Below, piece after piece: positions 7,837-14,417 of a DNA stretch of 20,905 nucleotides. Below the pieces are notes generated by a model. The model saw only the letters and a program-made list of their open reading frames with translations. It was not told the origin of the DNA and searched no databases. Position numbers and translations under genes: made by a program. Within the stretch, counting starts at the first letter, position 1; every line of letters begins with the position of its first letter. This stretch comes from JTS-RE9 sp964649195 (GTDB lineage Bacteria; Planctomycetota; Phycisphaerae; Phycisphaerales; Phycisphaeraceae), in assembly GCA_964649195.1 (NCBI GenBank), contig CAZYPK010000087.1, forward strand, positions 1 to 20,905, written 5' to 3'.

Positions 7837-7866
7837 CGATGAGCCTCGCGGCGGTCCGGCTCATCG
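7837..7866. repeat. Inverted repeat in rsmA-pilM intergenic region
   Basis: CGATGAGCC at 7837-7845 pairs perfectly with GGCTCATCG at 7858-7866 over a 12-nt loop. There is no T-run on either side. It lies in the 366-bp gene-free stretch 7648-8013 between two minus-strand genes. The stretch also holds a partial copy of the AAGCCGCTTGCGGC repeat at 7719-7732. Beyond these repeats and the hairpin at 7950-7979 I see no gene and no convincing promoter. Confidence 0.55.
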
Positions 7867-7949
7867 GTCGTCGGTGGGGGAAGTCATACAACATTCATGG
7901 CTGATTAAATCGGAACCCCTTTCATTCGTCAAGTGAAGTGGACCGCGAA

Positions 7950-7979
7950 GGATGAAAGATTGTCATATTTTTTTCATCC
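7950..7979 (-). terminator. Possible weak terminator or operator after rsmA
   Basis: GGATGAAA at 7950-7957 pairs with TTTCATCC at 7972-7979 over a 14-nt AT-rich loop. On the minus strand this follows the rsmA stop codon by about 35 nt. The stem is short and no U-run follows, so intrinsic termination would be weak; a protein-binding dyad is an alternative. Confidence 0.35.
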
Positions 7980-8013
7980 CCCGCCTTTCCGGTACGTATG
8001 CACACGACATGCG

Positions 8014-8955
8014 TCACTCCCCCAACTGTGAAGCCAGCCGGCACAACTGCTCCACCGTCAACTGCTCGGGCCTGCGGCTGGCATCGATGTCATCAGGCAG
8101 CGGGGTCGCGCGGCCCAGGATCGAGCCGATCTGCTTGCGACGCTTGCTGAACAGCCGATGCAGCAGCTTCGACAACCGGTGCGGTTGCCCGGTCAGCGGC
8201 TGCGACCGCACGCGAAGCCGGACCACGGCCGAGTCCACCTTCGGCGATGGCCAGAAACAGCCCGGCGAAAGCGTCGCCACGCGATCGACTTCGCACATCG
8301 CCTGCACCAGAATCCCCAGCGGTCCGTAATCCTTGCCGCCCGGCGGCGCCGTCAAACGGTCCGCCACCTCACGCTGAATCAGCACGATCGCCAGCGTCAT
8401 CCGCGGCAACGGCTGCCCGGAGGATTCATACGGCGCCAGCAGCAGATTCGCCAGCAGCGGCGAAGCGACATTATAAGGCAGATTCGCCACCAGCTTGAAC
8501 GGCGGCGCGGCCTGCCCCGACAGCTCACACAACAACCGATGCACCCAAGGGCTGAGCGTGTGCTTCCCATCGAGCACATCGGCGATGCAGAGCGTCGCCC
8601 GCTGCGCGTTGACATCATCATCCGTTTGAATCCGCAACTGCGATCGCAGGATCGGCTCCAGATCGCGATCGATCTCCACCGCCACGAGCCTGGCCCCCGC
8701 CCCCAGCAGCCGCACCGACAAGGCCCCCGTGCCCGGACCAACCTCCAACACCAGATCATCCGGCTGCAACTGCGCCGCCGCGATGATCCTGGCCATCTTG
8801 TCACCATCGTGCAGAAAGTTCTGCCCGAAGCGATGACGCGGATGCAGGCCGTGGGCGGCCAGCAGCGATTTGATCCGGCTCAGCGACTGGTGCGGAGATG
8901 AAGAGGATTCGTGGCTGATGGCGGCAGGTTCCCGCAGGTGCGAGCGAGCAAACAA
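8014..8955 (-). CDS. rsmA: 16S rRNA (adenine1518/1519-N6)-dimethyltransferase RsmA (KsgA)
   Basis: This 313-aa protein transfers methyl groups from S-adenosylmethionine to two adjacent adenines near the 3' end of 16S rRNA during small-subunit assembly. Visible family motifs are GQNFL at 44-48, EVGPGTGALS (SAM binding) at 71-80, EID at 94-96, NLPYNVASP (catalytic NLPY) at 158-166, FWPSPKVDSAVVRL at 234-247 and FSKRRKQIGSIL at 269-280. Length is slightly above the usual 270 aa because of about 30 extra residues at the N-terminus. The only in-frame start ahead of the conserved part is a TTG at 8955; the next ATG (residue 54) would cut off the GQNFL motif. The repeat array begins 24 nt upstream, so its promoter must lie within repeats or farther right. 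Confidence 0.92.
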   Translation of the reverse strand: MFARSHLREPAAISHESSSSPHQSLSRIKSLLAAHGLHPRHRFGQNFLHDGDKMARIIAAAQLQPDDLVLEVGPGTGALSVRLLGAGARLVAVEIDRDLEPILRSQLRIQTDDDVNAQRATLCIADVLDGKHTLSPWVHRLLCELSGQAAPPFKLVANLPYNVASPLLANLLLAPYESSGQPLPRMTLAIVLIQREVADRLTAPPGGKDYGPLGILVQAMCEVDRVATLSPGCFWPSPKVDSAVVRLRVRSQPLTGQPHRLSKLLHRLFSKRRKQIGSILGRATPLPDDIDASRRPEQLTVEQLCRLASQLGE

Positions 8956-8979
8956 GGGCCATCATAGCAGCCGCCCCAA

Positions 8980-9624
8980 GAGCCGCGACGTAACACGTCG
9001 CGGACGCGAACAGTCTCAAGGGTGGTGATGCGCGCCTTGTATCGCCAGCCTCGAACCCGCCCGCGTGGTACCCCGCCTTTGCCGCACCTCCCTCGCGCGA
9101 TCGACGCTTCATCAGGTGGCTCAACGAGCCGCGACGTAACACGTCGCGGACGCGAACAGTCTCAAGAGTGGTGATGCGCGCCATGCGTCGCCAGCCTCGA
9201 ACCCACCCGCGTGGGACCCCGCCTTTGCCGCACCTCTCTCGCGTGATCGACGCTCCATCAGGCGGCTCAACGAGCCGCGACGTAACACGTCGCGGACGCG
9301 AACAGCCTCAAGGGTGGTGATGCGCGCCGTGCATTACCAGCCTCGAACCCACCCGCGTGGGACCCCGCCTTTGCCGCACCTCTCTCGCGCGATCGACGCT
9401 CCATCAGGCCGTTCACGTCCGCGACTCGTTGAGTCGCGGCTCTGTCTGTTATAGCCGCGACGTAACACGTCGCGGACGCGAACAGTCTCAAGGGTGGTGA
9501 TGCGCACCATGCGTCGCCAGCCTCGAACCCGCCCGCGTGGTACCCCGCCTTTGCCGCACCTCCCTCGCGTGATCGACGTTTCATCCAAGCCGTTCACGTC
9601 CGCGACTCGTTGAGTCGCGGCTCT
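8980..9624. repeat. Array of four ~146-bp repeat units bounded by palindromes
   Basis: Units begin at 8980, 9126, 9272 and 9452, each headed by CCGCGACGT-AAC-ACGTCGCGG. Units 1 and 2 are 146 bp and follow each other directly, with over 90% identity by eye. Units 3 and 4 end in a different palindrome (CCGCGACTC-GTT-GAGTCGCGG at 9419-9439 and 9600-9620). A 9-bp filler separates unit 3 from unit 4. Because 146 is not a multiple of three, reading frames do not continue from unit to unit, so the similar peptides on the minus strand are not a repeat protein. The array fills the space between rsmA and the urea control region. Confidence 0.9.
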
Positions 9625-9668
9625 TGCGGAGTGATGGCGCCCCCGCCCACTTGCTGCGCGCCGACACC

Positions 9669-9693
9669 CTCACTGCGCAGTGAGCGCGCAGTG
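9669..9693. promoter_or_regulatory. 16-bp perfect palindrome plus third half-site
   Basis: CTCACTGCGCAGTGAG at 9669-9684 is a perfect palindrome. Its half GCGCAGTG (9675-9682) is repeated at 9686-9693, 11 bp on, about one helical turn. Three half-sites with this spacing look like a binding site for a dimeric regulator. It is centred about 218 bp upstream of the start point predicted from the sigma-54 promoter. A repeat-derived palindrome is the alternative. Confidence 0.5.
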
Positions 9694-9801
9694 TGTGTAC
9701 GAAGGAAGCAGTGGATTGGGCGTTGGGGATCGATTTTTCTTCGGAGGGTGCGGGCGGTGACTTTCAGCCGTCTGTGCCGTTTTTGCAGTTGATTCCGCGA
9801 G

Positions 9802-9823
9802 AAAGGGGTTGGTGAACCTTTTT
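9802..9823. promoter_or_regulatory. Candidate enhancer-binding-protein site
   Basis: The dyad AAA-N2-GGTT-N4-AACC-N2-TTT is symmetric over 14 of 22 positions and is centred about 83 bp upstream of the start predicted from the sigma-54 promoter, within the normal range for activator sites of sigma-54 promoters. It is not the enteric NtrC consensus (TGCACC-N5-GGTGCA), so the cognate activator is unknown. Confidence 0.45.
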
Positions 9824-9867
9824 CATCGAAGCGGATGATTAACGGCGCGGCAGCGGGCGGATCGGAC

Positions 9868-9885
9868 TTGGCACAAATCTTGCGT
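9868..9885 (+). promoter_or_regulatory. Sigma-54 (RpoN) promoter of the urea-uptake region
   Basis: The sequence CTTGGCACAAATCTTGCGT (9867-9885) matches the sigma-54 consensus TGGCAC-N5-TTGC. GG at 9870-9871 and GC at 9882-9883 are exactly 12 bp apart, start to start, as the -24/-12 elements require. The predicted start point is near 9895, giving a leader of about 145 nt before the porin start. Sigma-54 control is established for many nitrogen-scavenging genes, including urea uptake, which fits the operon downstream. Confidence 0.8.
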
Positions 9886-10040
9886 TTCCGGGCTTGGCGG
9901 TCAGTCGTCGGGCAGGCCACCCGGTGCCATTGATCCGAATCGAGTCCAGGGCTTGACGTGTGGGATTCTCCATTCGCGTTGTGCGAAGCCGTCAGTTCCT
10001 GACTCTCTCTTTTAGGGTTCATCAACGAAAGGATCTGTTC

Positions 10041-10895
10041 ATGAAGAAGAGTCACAAGGTGTTGAGTTCGCTGTTTCTCGCCGGAGCGATGCTGGCACCG
10101 AGCCTGGGGACTCGGGCGCATGCCGAGGAAGCGGTCGCCGATGCAGGGCCCAAGATTTCGGGCACGTTCGGCGCGGACTACACGACGCACTTCATCTCCT
10201 GGGGCTACGACGTCTGGGGCGCGGGCAACGACTTCGGCGAGGATTCGACCTTCAATCCTTACGCTGAAATCACCATCGATTTCGATCTGTTCAAGTTCGT
10301 CGCCGGCACCTGGTGGGATGTGAACAGCAACGCCGCCAGCGCCATCGGCGGCAACCTCCAGGAAGTGGATGTCTATTTCGGCGTTTACATCCCCGTCGGC
10401 CAGTTCACCTTCGGCGTCGTCTATGCCGACTGGATCTACGGCGGTGATGTCGAAAAAGTCTTCGACTTCTCCGTCGAATTCGATGACAGCGAACTGCTGG
10501 GCGCCTTCAAGCTGTCCCCGAAGTTCACCGCCCACAAGCTCTCCAGCGGCGGCGAAGTCGCCGGCGTCTCCGGCTCCGACAAGGACAGCGGCTGGGCGTT
10601 CGTCGTCAACCTCGAACCCGGTTTCACCCTCATCGATTCCGAATCGTTCGGCGTCGATATCTCCTTCCCCATCGCCATCGGCTTCGGCGACGGCGACTTC
10701 TACGAGGACAGCGGCTTCGCCTACATCTCCGTCGGCGTCGCGGCCTCCATCCCGCTCAAGTTCATCCCCTCCAAGTACGGCCAGTGGTCCGTCGGCGCCT
10801 CCCTCATCTACTACCACACCGACGACGCCACCATCCCCAGCAACCCCGACAACGACTTCCTCGTCGGCAAGGTCGGCTTCAGCGTCGCCTTCTGA
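10041..10895 (+). CDS. Outer-membrane porin-like protein (TorF/Gcw_chp type)
   Basis: This 284-aa protein starts with a clear signal peptide (MKKSHKVLSSLFLAGAMLAPSLGTRAHA, cleavage likely after residue 28). The mature part is a run of alternating hydrophobic, aromatic strands with short Gly/Asp turns (KISGTFGADYTTHFISWGYDVWG, VDVYFGVYIPVGQFTFGVVYADWIYGG) and ends in VGKVGFSVAF. A final phenylalanine on a beta strand is typical of outer-membrane barrels. The pattern fits the TorF/Gcw_chp putative porins. The ATG at 10041 has AAAGGA at 10028-10033, 7 nt upstream; the longer reading from 9960 has no such site. It is first after the sigma-54 promoter and ahead of urtA. By analogy with FmdC, a porin encoded with an amide/urea transporter in Methylophilus, it may pass urea through the outer membrane. 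The substrate is inference. Confidence 0.82.
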   Translation: MKKSHKVLSSLFLAGAMLAPSLGTRAHAEEAVADAGPKISGTFGADYTTHFISWGYDVWGAGNDFGEDSTFNPYAEITIDFDLFKFVAGTWWDVNSNAASAIGGNLQEVDVYFGVYIPVGQFTFGVVYADWIYGGDVEKVFDFSVEFDDSELLGAFKLSPKFTAHKLSSGGEVAGVSGSDKDSGWAFVVNLEPGFTLIDSESFGVDISFPIAIGFGDGDFYEDSGFAYISVGVAASIPLKFIPSKYGQWSVGASLIYYHTDDATIPSNPDNDFLVGKVGFSVAF

Positions 10896-10910
10896 TCCCG
10901 CCTCCTCCTG

Positions 10911-10944
10911 AAGCCCCGCATCGCCCCACGCGATGCGGGGCTTT
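10911..10944 (+). terminator. Intrinsic terminator or attenuator between porin and urtA
   Basis: AAGCCCCGCATCG at 10911-10923 pairs perfectly with 10931-10943, a 13-bp GC-rich stem with a 7-nt loop, followed by TTTCT. It starts 15 nt after the porin stop. The short T-run suggests partial read-through, which would give more porin mRNA than transporter mRNA if urtA has no promoter of its own. The sequence is nearly symmetric but only the plus strand has genes on both sides. Confidence 0.75.
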
Positions 10945-10952
10945 CTCCGCAC

Positions 10953-10977
10953 AAGCCGCTTGCGGCGTAGCAATCCC
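10953..10977. repeat. 25-bp dispersed repeat, copy 1
   Basis: This begins AAGCCGCTTGCGGC and ends in GTAGCAATCCC. The same 25 bp recur as an exact reverse complement at 19111-19135, on the other side of urtABCDE-hupE-ureD. A partial copy is at 7719-7732. It contains a small hairpin, GCCGC-TT-GCGGC. Confidence 0.8.
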
Positions 10978-10992
10978 TCGACTCTCAAATCC

Positions 10993-11041
10993 GAGATGTG
11001 AAATCTGAGATTTGAGATCTGAAATTTGAGATTGGAAATTT
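10993..11041. repeat. Heptamer-period repeat tract upstream of urtA
   Basis: Seven consecutive 7-bp units of the form GARATYK: GAGATGT, GAAATCT, GAGATTT, GAGATCT, GAAATTT, GAGATTG, GAAATTT. The unit is almost its own reverse complement, so the tract can fold on itself. It ends 42 nt before the urtA start codon and is strikingly AT-rich against the GC-rich surroundings. Confidence 0.85.
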
Positions 11042-11083
11042 TCAACGCCCCTCCAACGCGAGAAGAAAGCGAGTTCGGCATCC

Positions 11084-12319
11084 ATGGGAAAAATCAAGCA
11101 TCTGTTCACCGCACTGTCCCTCGTCGCCTCCGTCATCGTCGCCGGCTTCGCCAACACCGCCAGGGCTGATGAAGTCAAGATCGGCATCCTCCACTCACTC
11201 ACCGGCACCATGGCCATCTCCGAAACATCGCTGCGCGATGTCGTCCTGATGGCTGTCGATGAAATCAACGCCAAGGGCGGCGTCCTGGGCAAGAAGATCG
11301 TCCCCGTCGTCGTCGATCCCGCCTCCAACTGGGATCTCTTCGCCGAAAAAGCGAAGGAACTGCTGCTCCAGGAAAAGGTCGCGGTCACCTTCGGCTGCTG
11401 GACCTCCGTCAGCCGCAAGAGCGTCCTGCCCGTCTATGAAGCCAACAAGGGCCTGCTCTTCTANNNNNNNNNNCCCGTGCAGTACGAAGGTGAAGAAGAA
11501 AGCCCCAACATCTTCTACACCGGCGCTTCACCCAACCAGCAGCTCATCCCCGCCGCCCAGTTCATGATGAGCGAAGACGGCGGCAGCAAGAAGAAGTTCT
11601 ACCTTCTGGGCACCGATTACGTCTTCCCCCGCACCGCCAACAAGGTGCTCCGCGCCTACCTGCTCTCGGTCGGCGTGCCCGAAGCCAACATCGTCGAAGA
11701 ATACACCCCCTTCGGCCACAGCGATTACCAGACCATCGTCGGTAAGATCAAGGCCTTCGCCAAAGACGGCGACGCCTGCGTTCTCTCCACCATCAACGGC
11801 GACTCGAACGTCCCCTTCTACAAGGAATTCGCCAACCAGGGTCTCAAGGCGGACACCTGCCCGATCATGGCGTTCTCCGTCGCGGAAGACGAGCTGCGTG
11901 CGATGGAAACCGAAAAGCTCGTCGGCCACCTCGCGGCCTGGAACTACTTCCAGTCCATCGACACCCCCGAGAACAAGGCGTTCGTCGCCAAGTTCAAGGC
12001 CTACTGCAAAGCCAAGGGTCTGCCCGGCGGCGACAAGCGCGTGACCGATGATCCGATCGAAGCCGCTTACTTTGGCGTCTATGTGTGGAAGGCCGCCGTG
12101 GAAAAAGCCAAGAGCTTTGATGTGGACAAGGTGGTGCCTGCCGTGCTGGGTCTCGAATTCGATGCGCCCGGCGGCAAGAAGAAAATGCACCCCAAGAATC
12201 ACCACACCTTCAAGCCGGTCTATATCGGCGAGATTCGTGCGGATGGCCAGTTCGACATTCTGACCAAGACCAGAGGTCTGGTCGAACCGGAATCGTTCAG
12301 CAGCTATCTGAAGAAATAA
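11084..12319 (+). CDS. urtA: Urea ABC transporter, substrate-binding protein UrtA
   Basis: UrtA captures urea in the periplasm and passes it to the UrtBC permease. The protein starts with a signal peptide (cleavage likely after ARA, residue 28) followed by the family start DEVKIGILHSLTGTMAISE. Further family marks are VLMAVDEINAKGGVLGKKI, FGCWTSVSRKSVLPV, PVQYEGEEESPNIFYTGASPNQQLIPA and DDPIEAAYFGVYVWKAAVEKA. Apparent length is 411 aa including four unknown residues from the N run at 11464-11473; without the gap the frame still joins correctly. The ATG has no strong ribosome binding site. An AT-rich heptamer tract lies upstream and a large hairpin follows the gene, before urtB. Confidence 0.93.
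   Translation: MGKIKHLFTALSLVASVIVAGFANTARADEVKIGILHSLTGTMAISETSLRDVVLMAVDEINAKGGVLGKKIVPVVVDPASNWDLFAEKAKELLLQEKVAVTFGCWTSVSRKSVLPVYEANKGLLFXXXXPVQYEGEEESPNIFYTGASPNQQLIPAAQFMMSEDGGSKKKFYLLGTDYVFPRTANKVLRAYLLSVGVPEANIVEEYTPFGHSDYQTIVGKIKAFAKDGDACVLSTINGDSNVPFYKEFANQGLKADTCPIMAFSVAEDELRAMETEKLVGHLAAWNYFQSIDTPENKAFVAKFKAYCKAKGLPGGDKRVTDDPIEAAYFGVYVWKAAVEKAKSFDVDKVVPAVLGLEFDAPGGKKKMHPKNHHTFKPVYIGEIRADGQFDILTKTRGLVEPESFSSYLKK
11464..11473. other. Assembly gap (ten N) inside urtA
   Basis: Ten N interrupt urtA. UrtA-type proteins usually read LLFYPVQYEGEE here. The bases on the two sides, CTCTTCTA and CCCGTGCAG, would give exactly LLFYPVQ if only one C were missing. The ten N thus probably stand for one real base at a scaffold join, and the frame is kept because nine extra positions equal three codons. 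Confidence 0.75.
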
Positions 12320-12444
12320 GCAGGTTCGTCCCGTCGCAAGATGGATGGCCGGCTTTGGGGCGTCAGCGGCCCTACCCCTCCGCTGCCGCCTCTTCTCTCC
12401 ACGCGATTCGGAAGGATCGCGCGGGGCTTGTATAGCGATCAATG

Positions 12445-12554
12445 AACCCAAGCCCGATGGCGAGTCCCCGGGGGCCGCGAGCCGTCGGGGTATTCCGCTG
12501 GATTTTTCACCCTGATACCCCGACGGCTCGCGGACTCGCCATCGGGCTTGGGTT
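12445..12554. repeat. Long hairpin between urtA and urtB
   Basis: The left arm 12445-12492 (48 nt) and right arm 12516-12554 (39 nt) are exact reverse complements except for nine extra bases (CCGGGGGCC region, about 12467-12476) in the left arm. The stem is therefore about 39 bp with one bulge and a 23-nt loop. It lies in the 281-bp gap 12320-12600, which otherwise shows only a small hairpin (CGCGAT 12402-12407 with ATCGCG 12416-12421). In transporter operons such structures are known to protect the upstream binding-protein mRNA and lower downstream expression. Confidence 0.85.
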
Positions 12555-12600
12555 GTGTCATCTGAACGCAAGAACATATCGTCATAAGGAAACCCGATTC

Positions 12601-14280
12601 ATGCGACGTTTCGCCGGCCTGATGCTGTTTCTTTGCCTCTGCCTTTGCGGGCAACTCTCCGCGGCCCAGCCGCTGCCGGCGGAAGTGATCGAGGCGGTCG
12701 GGAAACTCAAGGATGCATCTCGCGAAGAACGCACCGCGCTCTATCAGATCATGGCCGACAAAGGGGATGGCCGTCTCGTGCCTCTGCTTGAGGCTTTCTC
12801 CGCAGGCATGCTTGAAGAGCGCGACGGCAAGCTCGTCGTCTATCAATCATCTGTTGAAGTTCCCGGTCGTCAGGGCAAGTGGTTTCCGATGGTTGACGCC
12901 TTCACGCTTGAACCTGTTCCGGGTGCCGATGGCAAACCGCTGATGTCCGAATCGCTGCCCGAGGATGCGTGGAAGGCTCACCGTCTTGAACGCCGCGCGA
13001 TCGGCGATCTGGTTGCCGCGCTTTCGCTGGCTCATCCCGATCCGGCCGTTCGCAAAAAGGCGATCATCGATGTCGGCGACCGTGGTGATGCTTCGGTGCT
13101 TCCCGCACTGAAAAATCAACTCACGCGCAAACCTGACGGCTCGATGCTCGCGGTGCTTGAAGAAACCATCGCCCGTATCGAACTGCTGCATGGCGAGAAC
13201 GCGCAGGTGAAACTCGCCGCCGCACGAAAGCTGCTTGAAGTCGCCACCAGTCGTTCATCGTCCACGCTCAGCAAGGCCCGCGAGCAGGCCGTCGAGGCGA
13301 AAGATGAAACGCTGCTGGCCGCGATCGATGAAGTGATTGCCGCTCAGGCCAGCTACCAGGCCAAGCTTCGCTGGGCACGGAACACCTTCGCCGGTCTCTC
13401 GCAAGGCAGCATTCTCATCCTCCTCGCGCTGGGCTTGGCGATCATCTTCGGCGTCATGGGCGTCATCAACATGGCGCACGGCGAGTTCATGATGGTCGGC
13501 GCGTTCACCACGCTCTATGTCTGCGAGTTCTTCAAGAAGAATCTGCCCGAGTCGATGTTCGATTACTACTTCATTGCCGCGCTGCCCGCGGCGTTTCTCG
13601 TGGCGGGATTCGTCGGTTACCTGTGCGAGATGCTCGTGATTCGCCGTCTCTACGGCCGGCCTCTGGAAACCCTGCTCGCCACCTGGGGCATCAGCCTCAT
13701 CCTCATCCAATCCGCCCGCACCATGTTCGGCGACACCAACTCGCTCACTCCGCCAGGCTGGCTCGTCGGCGGCTGGGAGATCGCCCCCGATTTCGTGCTG
13801 CCTCTGAATCGCCTGTTCATCATCGTCTTCTGTTTCGTCTGTGTCTTTGCCGTCTATTTCATCATCGGCAGGACGAAGATGGGGCTGCTTCTCCGCGCCA
13901 CCACGCAGAACCGCACGATGGCTTCGTGCCTGGGCGTGCCCACCCGAAAAGTTGACGGCCTGACCTTCGGCCTGGGCGCGGGCCTGGCCGGTCTGGCCGG
14001 CGTCGCGGTGCCGCTCTTCGACAAGATCAATCCGCAGATGGGCCAAGGCTACATCGTCGAGAGCTTCATGGTCGTCGTCGTCGGCGGCGTGGGCAAACTC
14101 ATCGGCACCATCATCTCCGGTCTGGGCATCGGCTTCATCAGTAAATACCTCGAGCCTCTCATCGCCGGCACCGGCTCGGTCATCTACACCAAGATCACCA
14201 TCCTGCTCCTGATCATCGTCATCCTCCAATGGCGCCCCTCGGGCCTCTTCCCCGCCAAGGGACGATTGGCGGAGACGTGA
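12601..14280 (+). CDS. urtB: Urea ABC transporter permease UrtB (long form)
   Basis: UrtB is one of the two inner-membrane permease subunits of the urea importer. From the ATG at 12601 the 559-aa product has a signal-like segment (residues 1-22), then a soluble region (23-255) whose residues 125-245 look like HEAT-type helical repeats (RRAIGDLVAALSLAHPDPAVRKKAI). The LivH-like permease follows from about 262, with the family segment GVMGVINMAHGEFMMVGA at 284-301 and a C-terminal WRPSGLFPAKGR. A long N-terminal region is usual for UrtB in many bacteria. AAGGA at 12586-12590 lies 10 nt upstream; the longer open frame from 12442 would run through the hairpin and is rejected. Confidence 0.92.
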   Translation: MRRFAGLMLFLCLCLCGQLSAAQPLPAEVIEAVGKLKDASREERTALYQIMADKGDGRLVPLLEAFSAGMLEERDGKLVVYQSSVEVPGRQGKWFPMVDAFTLEPVPGADGKPLMSESLPEDAWKAHRLERRAIGDLVAALSLAHPDPAVRKKAIIDVGDRGDASVLPALKNQLTRKPDGSMLAVLEETIARIELLHGENAQVKLAAARKLLEVATSRSSSTLSKAREQAVEAKDETLLAAIDEVIAAQASYQAKLRWARNTFAGLSQGSILILLALGLAIIFGVMGVINMAHGEFMMVGAFTTLYVCEFFKKNLPESMFDYYFIAALPAAFLVAGFVGYLCEMLVIRRLYGRPLETLLATWGISLILIQSARTMFGDTNSLTPPGWLVGGWEIAPDFVLPLNRLFIIVFCFVCVFAVYFIIGRTKMGLLLRATTQNRTMASCLGVPTRKVDGLTFGLGAGLAGLAGVAVPLFDKINPQMGQGYIVESFMVVVVGGVGKLIGTIISGLGIGFISKYLEPLIAGTGSVIYTKITILLLIIVILQWRPSGLFPAKGRLAET

Positions 14281-14291
14281 GAGGAAAATGT

Positions 14292-14398
14292 CCAATGGCC
14301 ATTGCAAATTGAAAAATGCAAAGTGCCGAACCGGCAAAACGTCCTGCACGCTCGAACAATTTTCAATTTGCATTTTGCAATGGCCATTTTGCAATCGC
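14292..14398. repeat. Paired heptamer-period tracts between urtB and urtC
   Basis: The right arm 14357-14398 has six 7-bp units: CAATTTT, CAATTTG, CATTTTG, CAATGGC, CATTTTG, CAATCGC. The left arm 14292-14326 has five: CCAATGG, CCATTGC, AAATTGA, AAAATGC, AAAGTGC, largely the reverse complement. A hairpin with a loop of about 30 nt is possible. The right arm ends 19 nt before the urtC start. Confidence 0.82.
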
Positions 14399-14417
14399 CT
14401 TGGTTTTCCCAGAATTC

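Noticed and set aside
7952..8329. A 125-codon plus-strand frame at the 3' end of rsmA
   Set aside because: It is mostly antisense to rsmA, lacks a ribosome binding site and is rich in Arg, Ser and Cys as shadow frames are.
9267..9597. Two minus-strand frames with repeated peptides of the type RRSRERGAAKAG
   Set aside because: They translate the 146-bp repeat units. Unit length is not a multiple of three, so frame changes between units, and there is no ribosome binding site.
8980..9624. CRISPR array
   Set aside because: The repeats are about 146 bp, almost wholly conserved along their length, with no short unique spacers and no cas genes nearby.
9953..9981. A TTGACG box as a second promoter for the porin
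   Set aside because: No acceptable -10 hexamer is found 16-18 bp downstream, while a near-consensus sigma-54 site is present upstream.
9594..11081. A 495-codon open frame on the minus strand
   Set aside because: Antisense to the porin. Its first residues are a translation of the heptamer tract, its middle is an acidic low-complexity shadow, and it crosses the sigma-54 promoter.
11528..14394. Minus-strand open frames of 349 and 379 codons across urtA and urtB
   Set aside because: Both lie opposite urtA and urtB, which have strong family evidence; codon bias of GC-rich genes keeps the antisense frame open.
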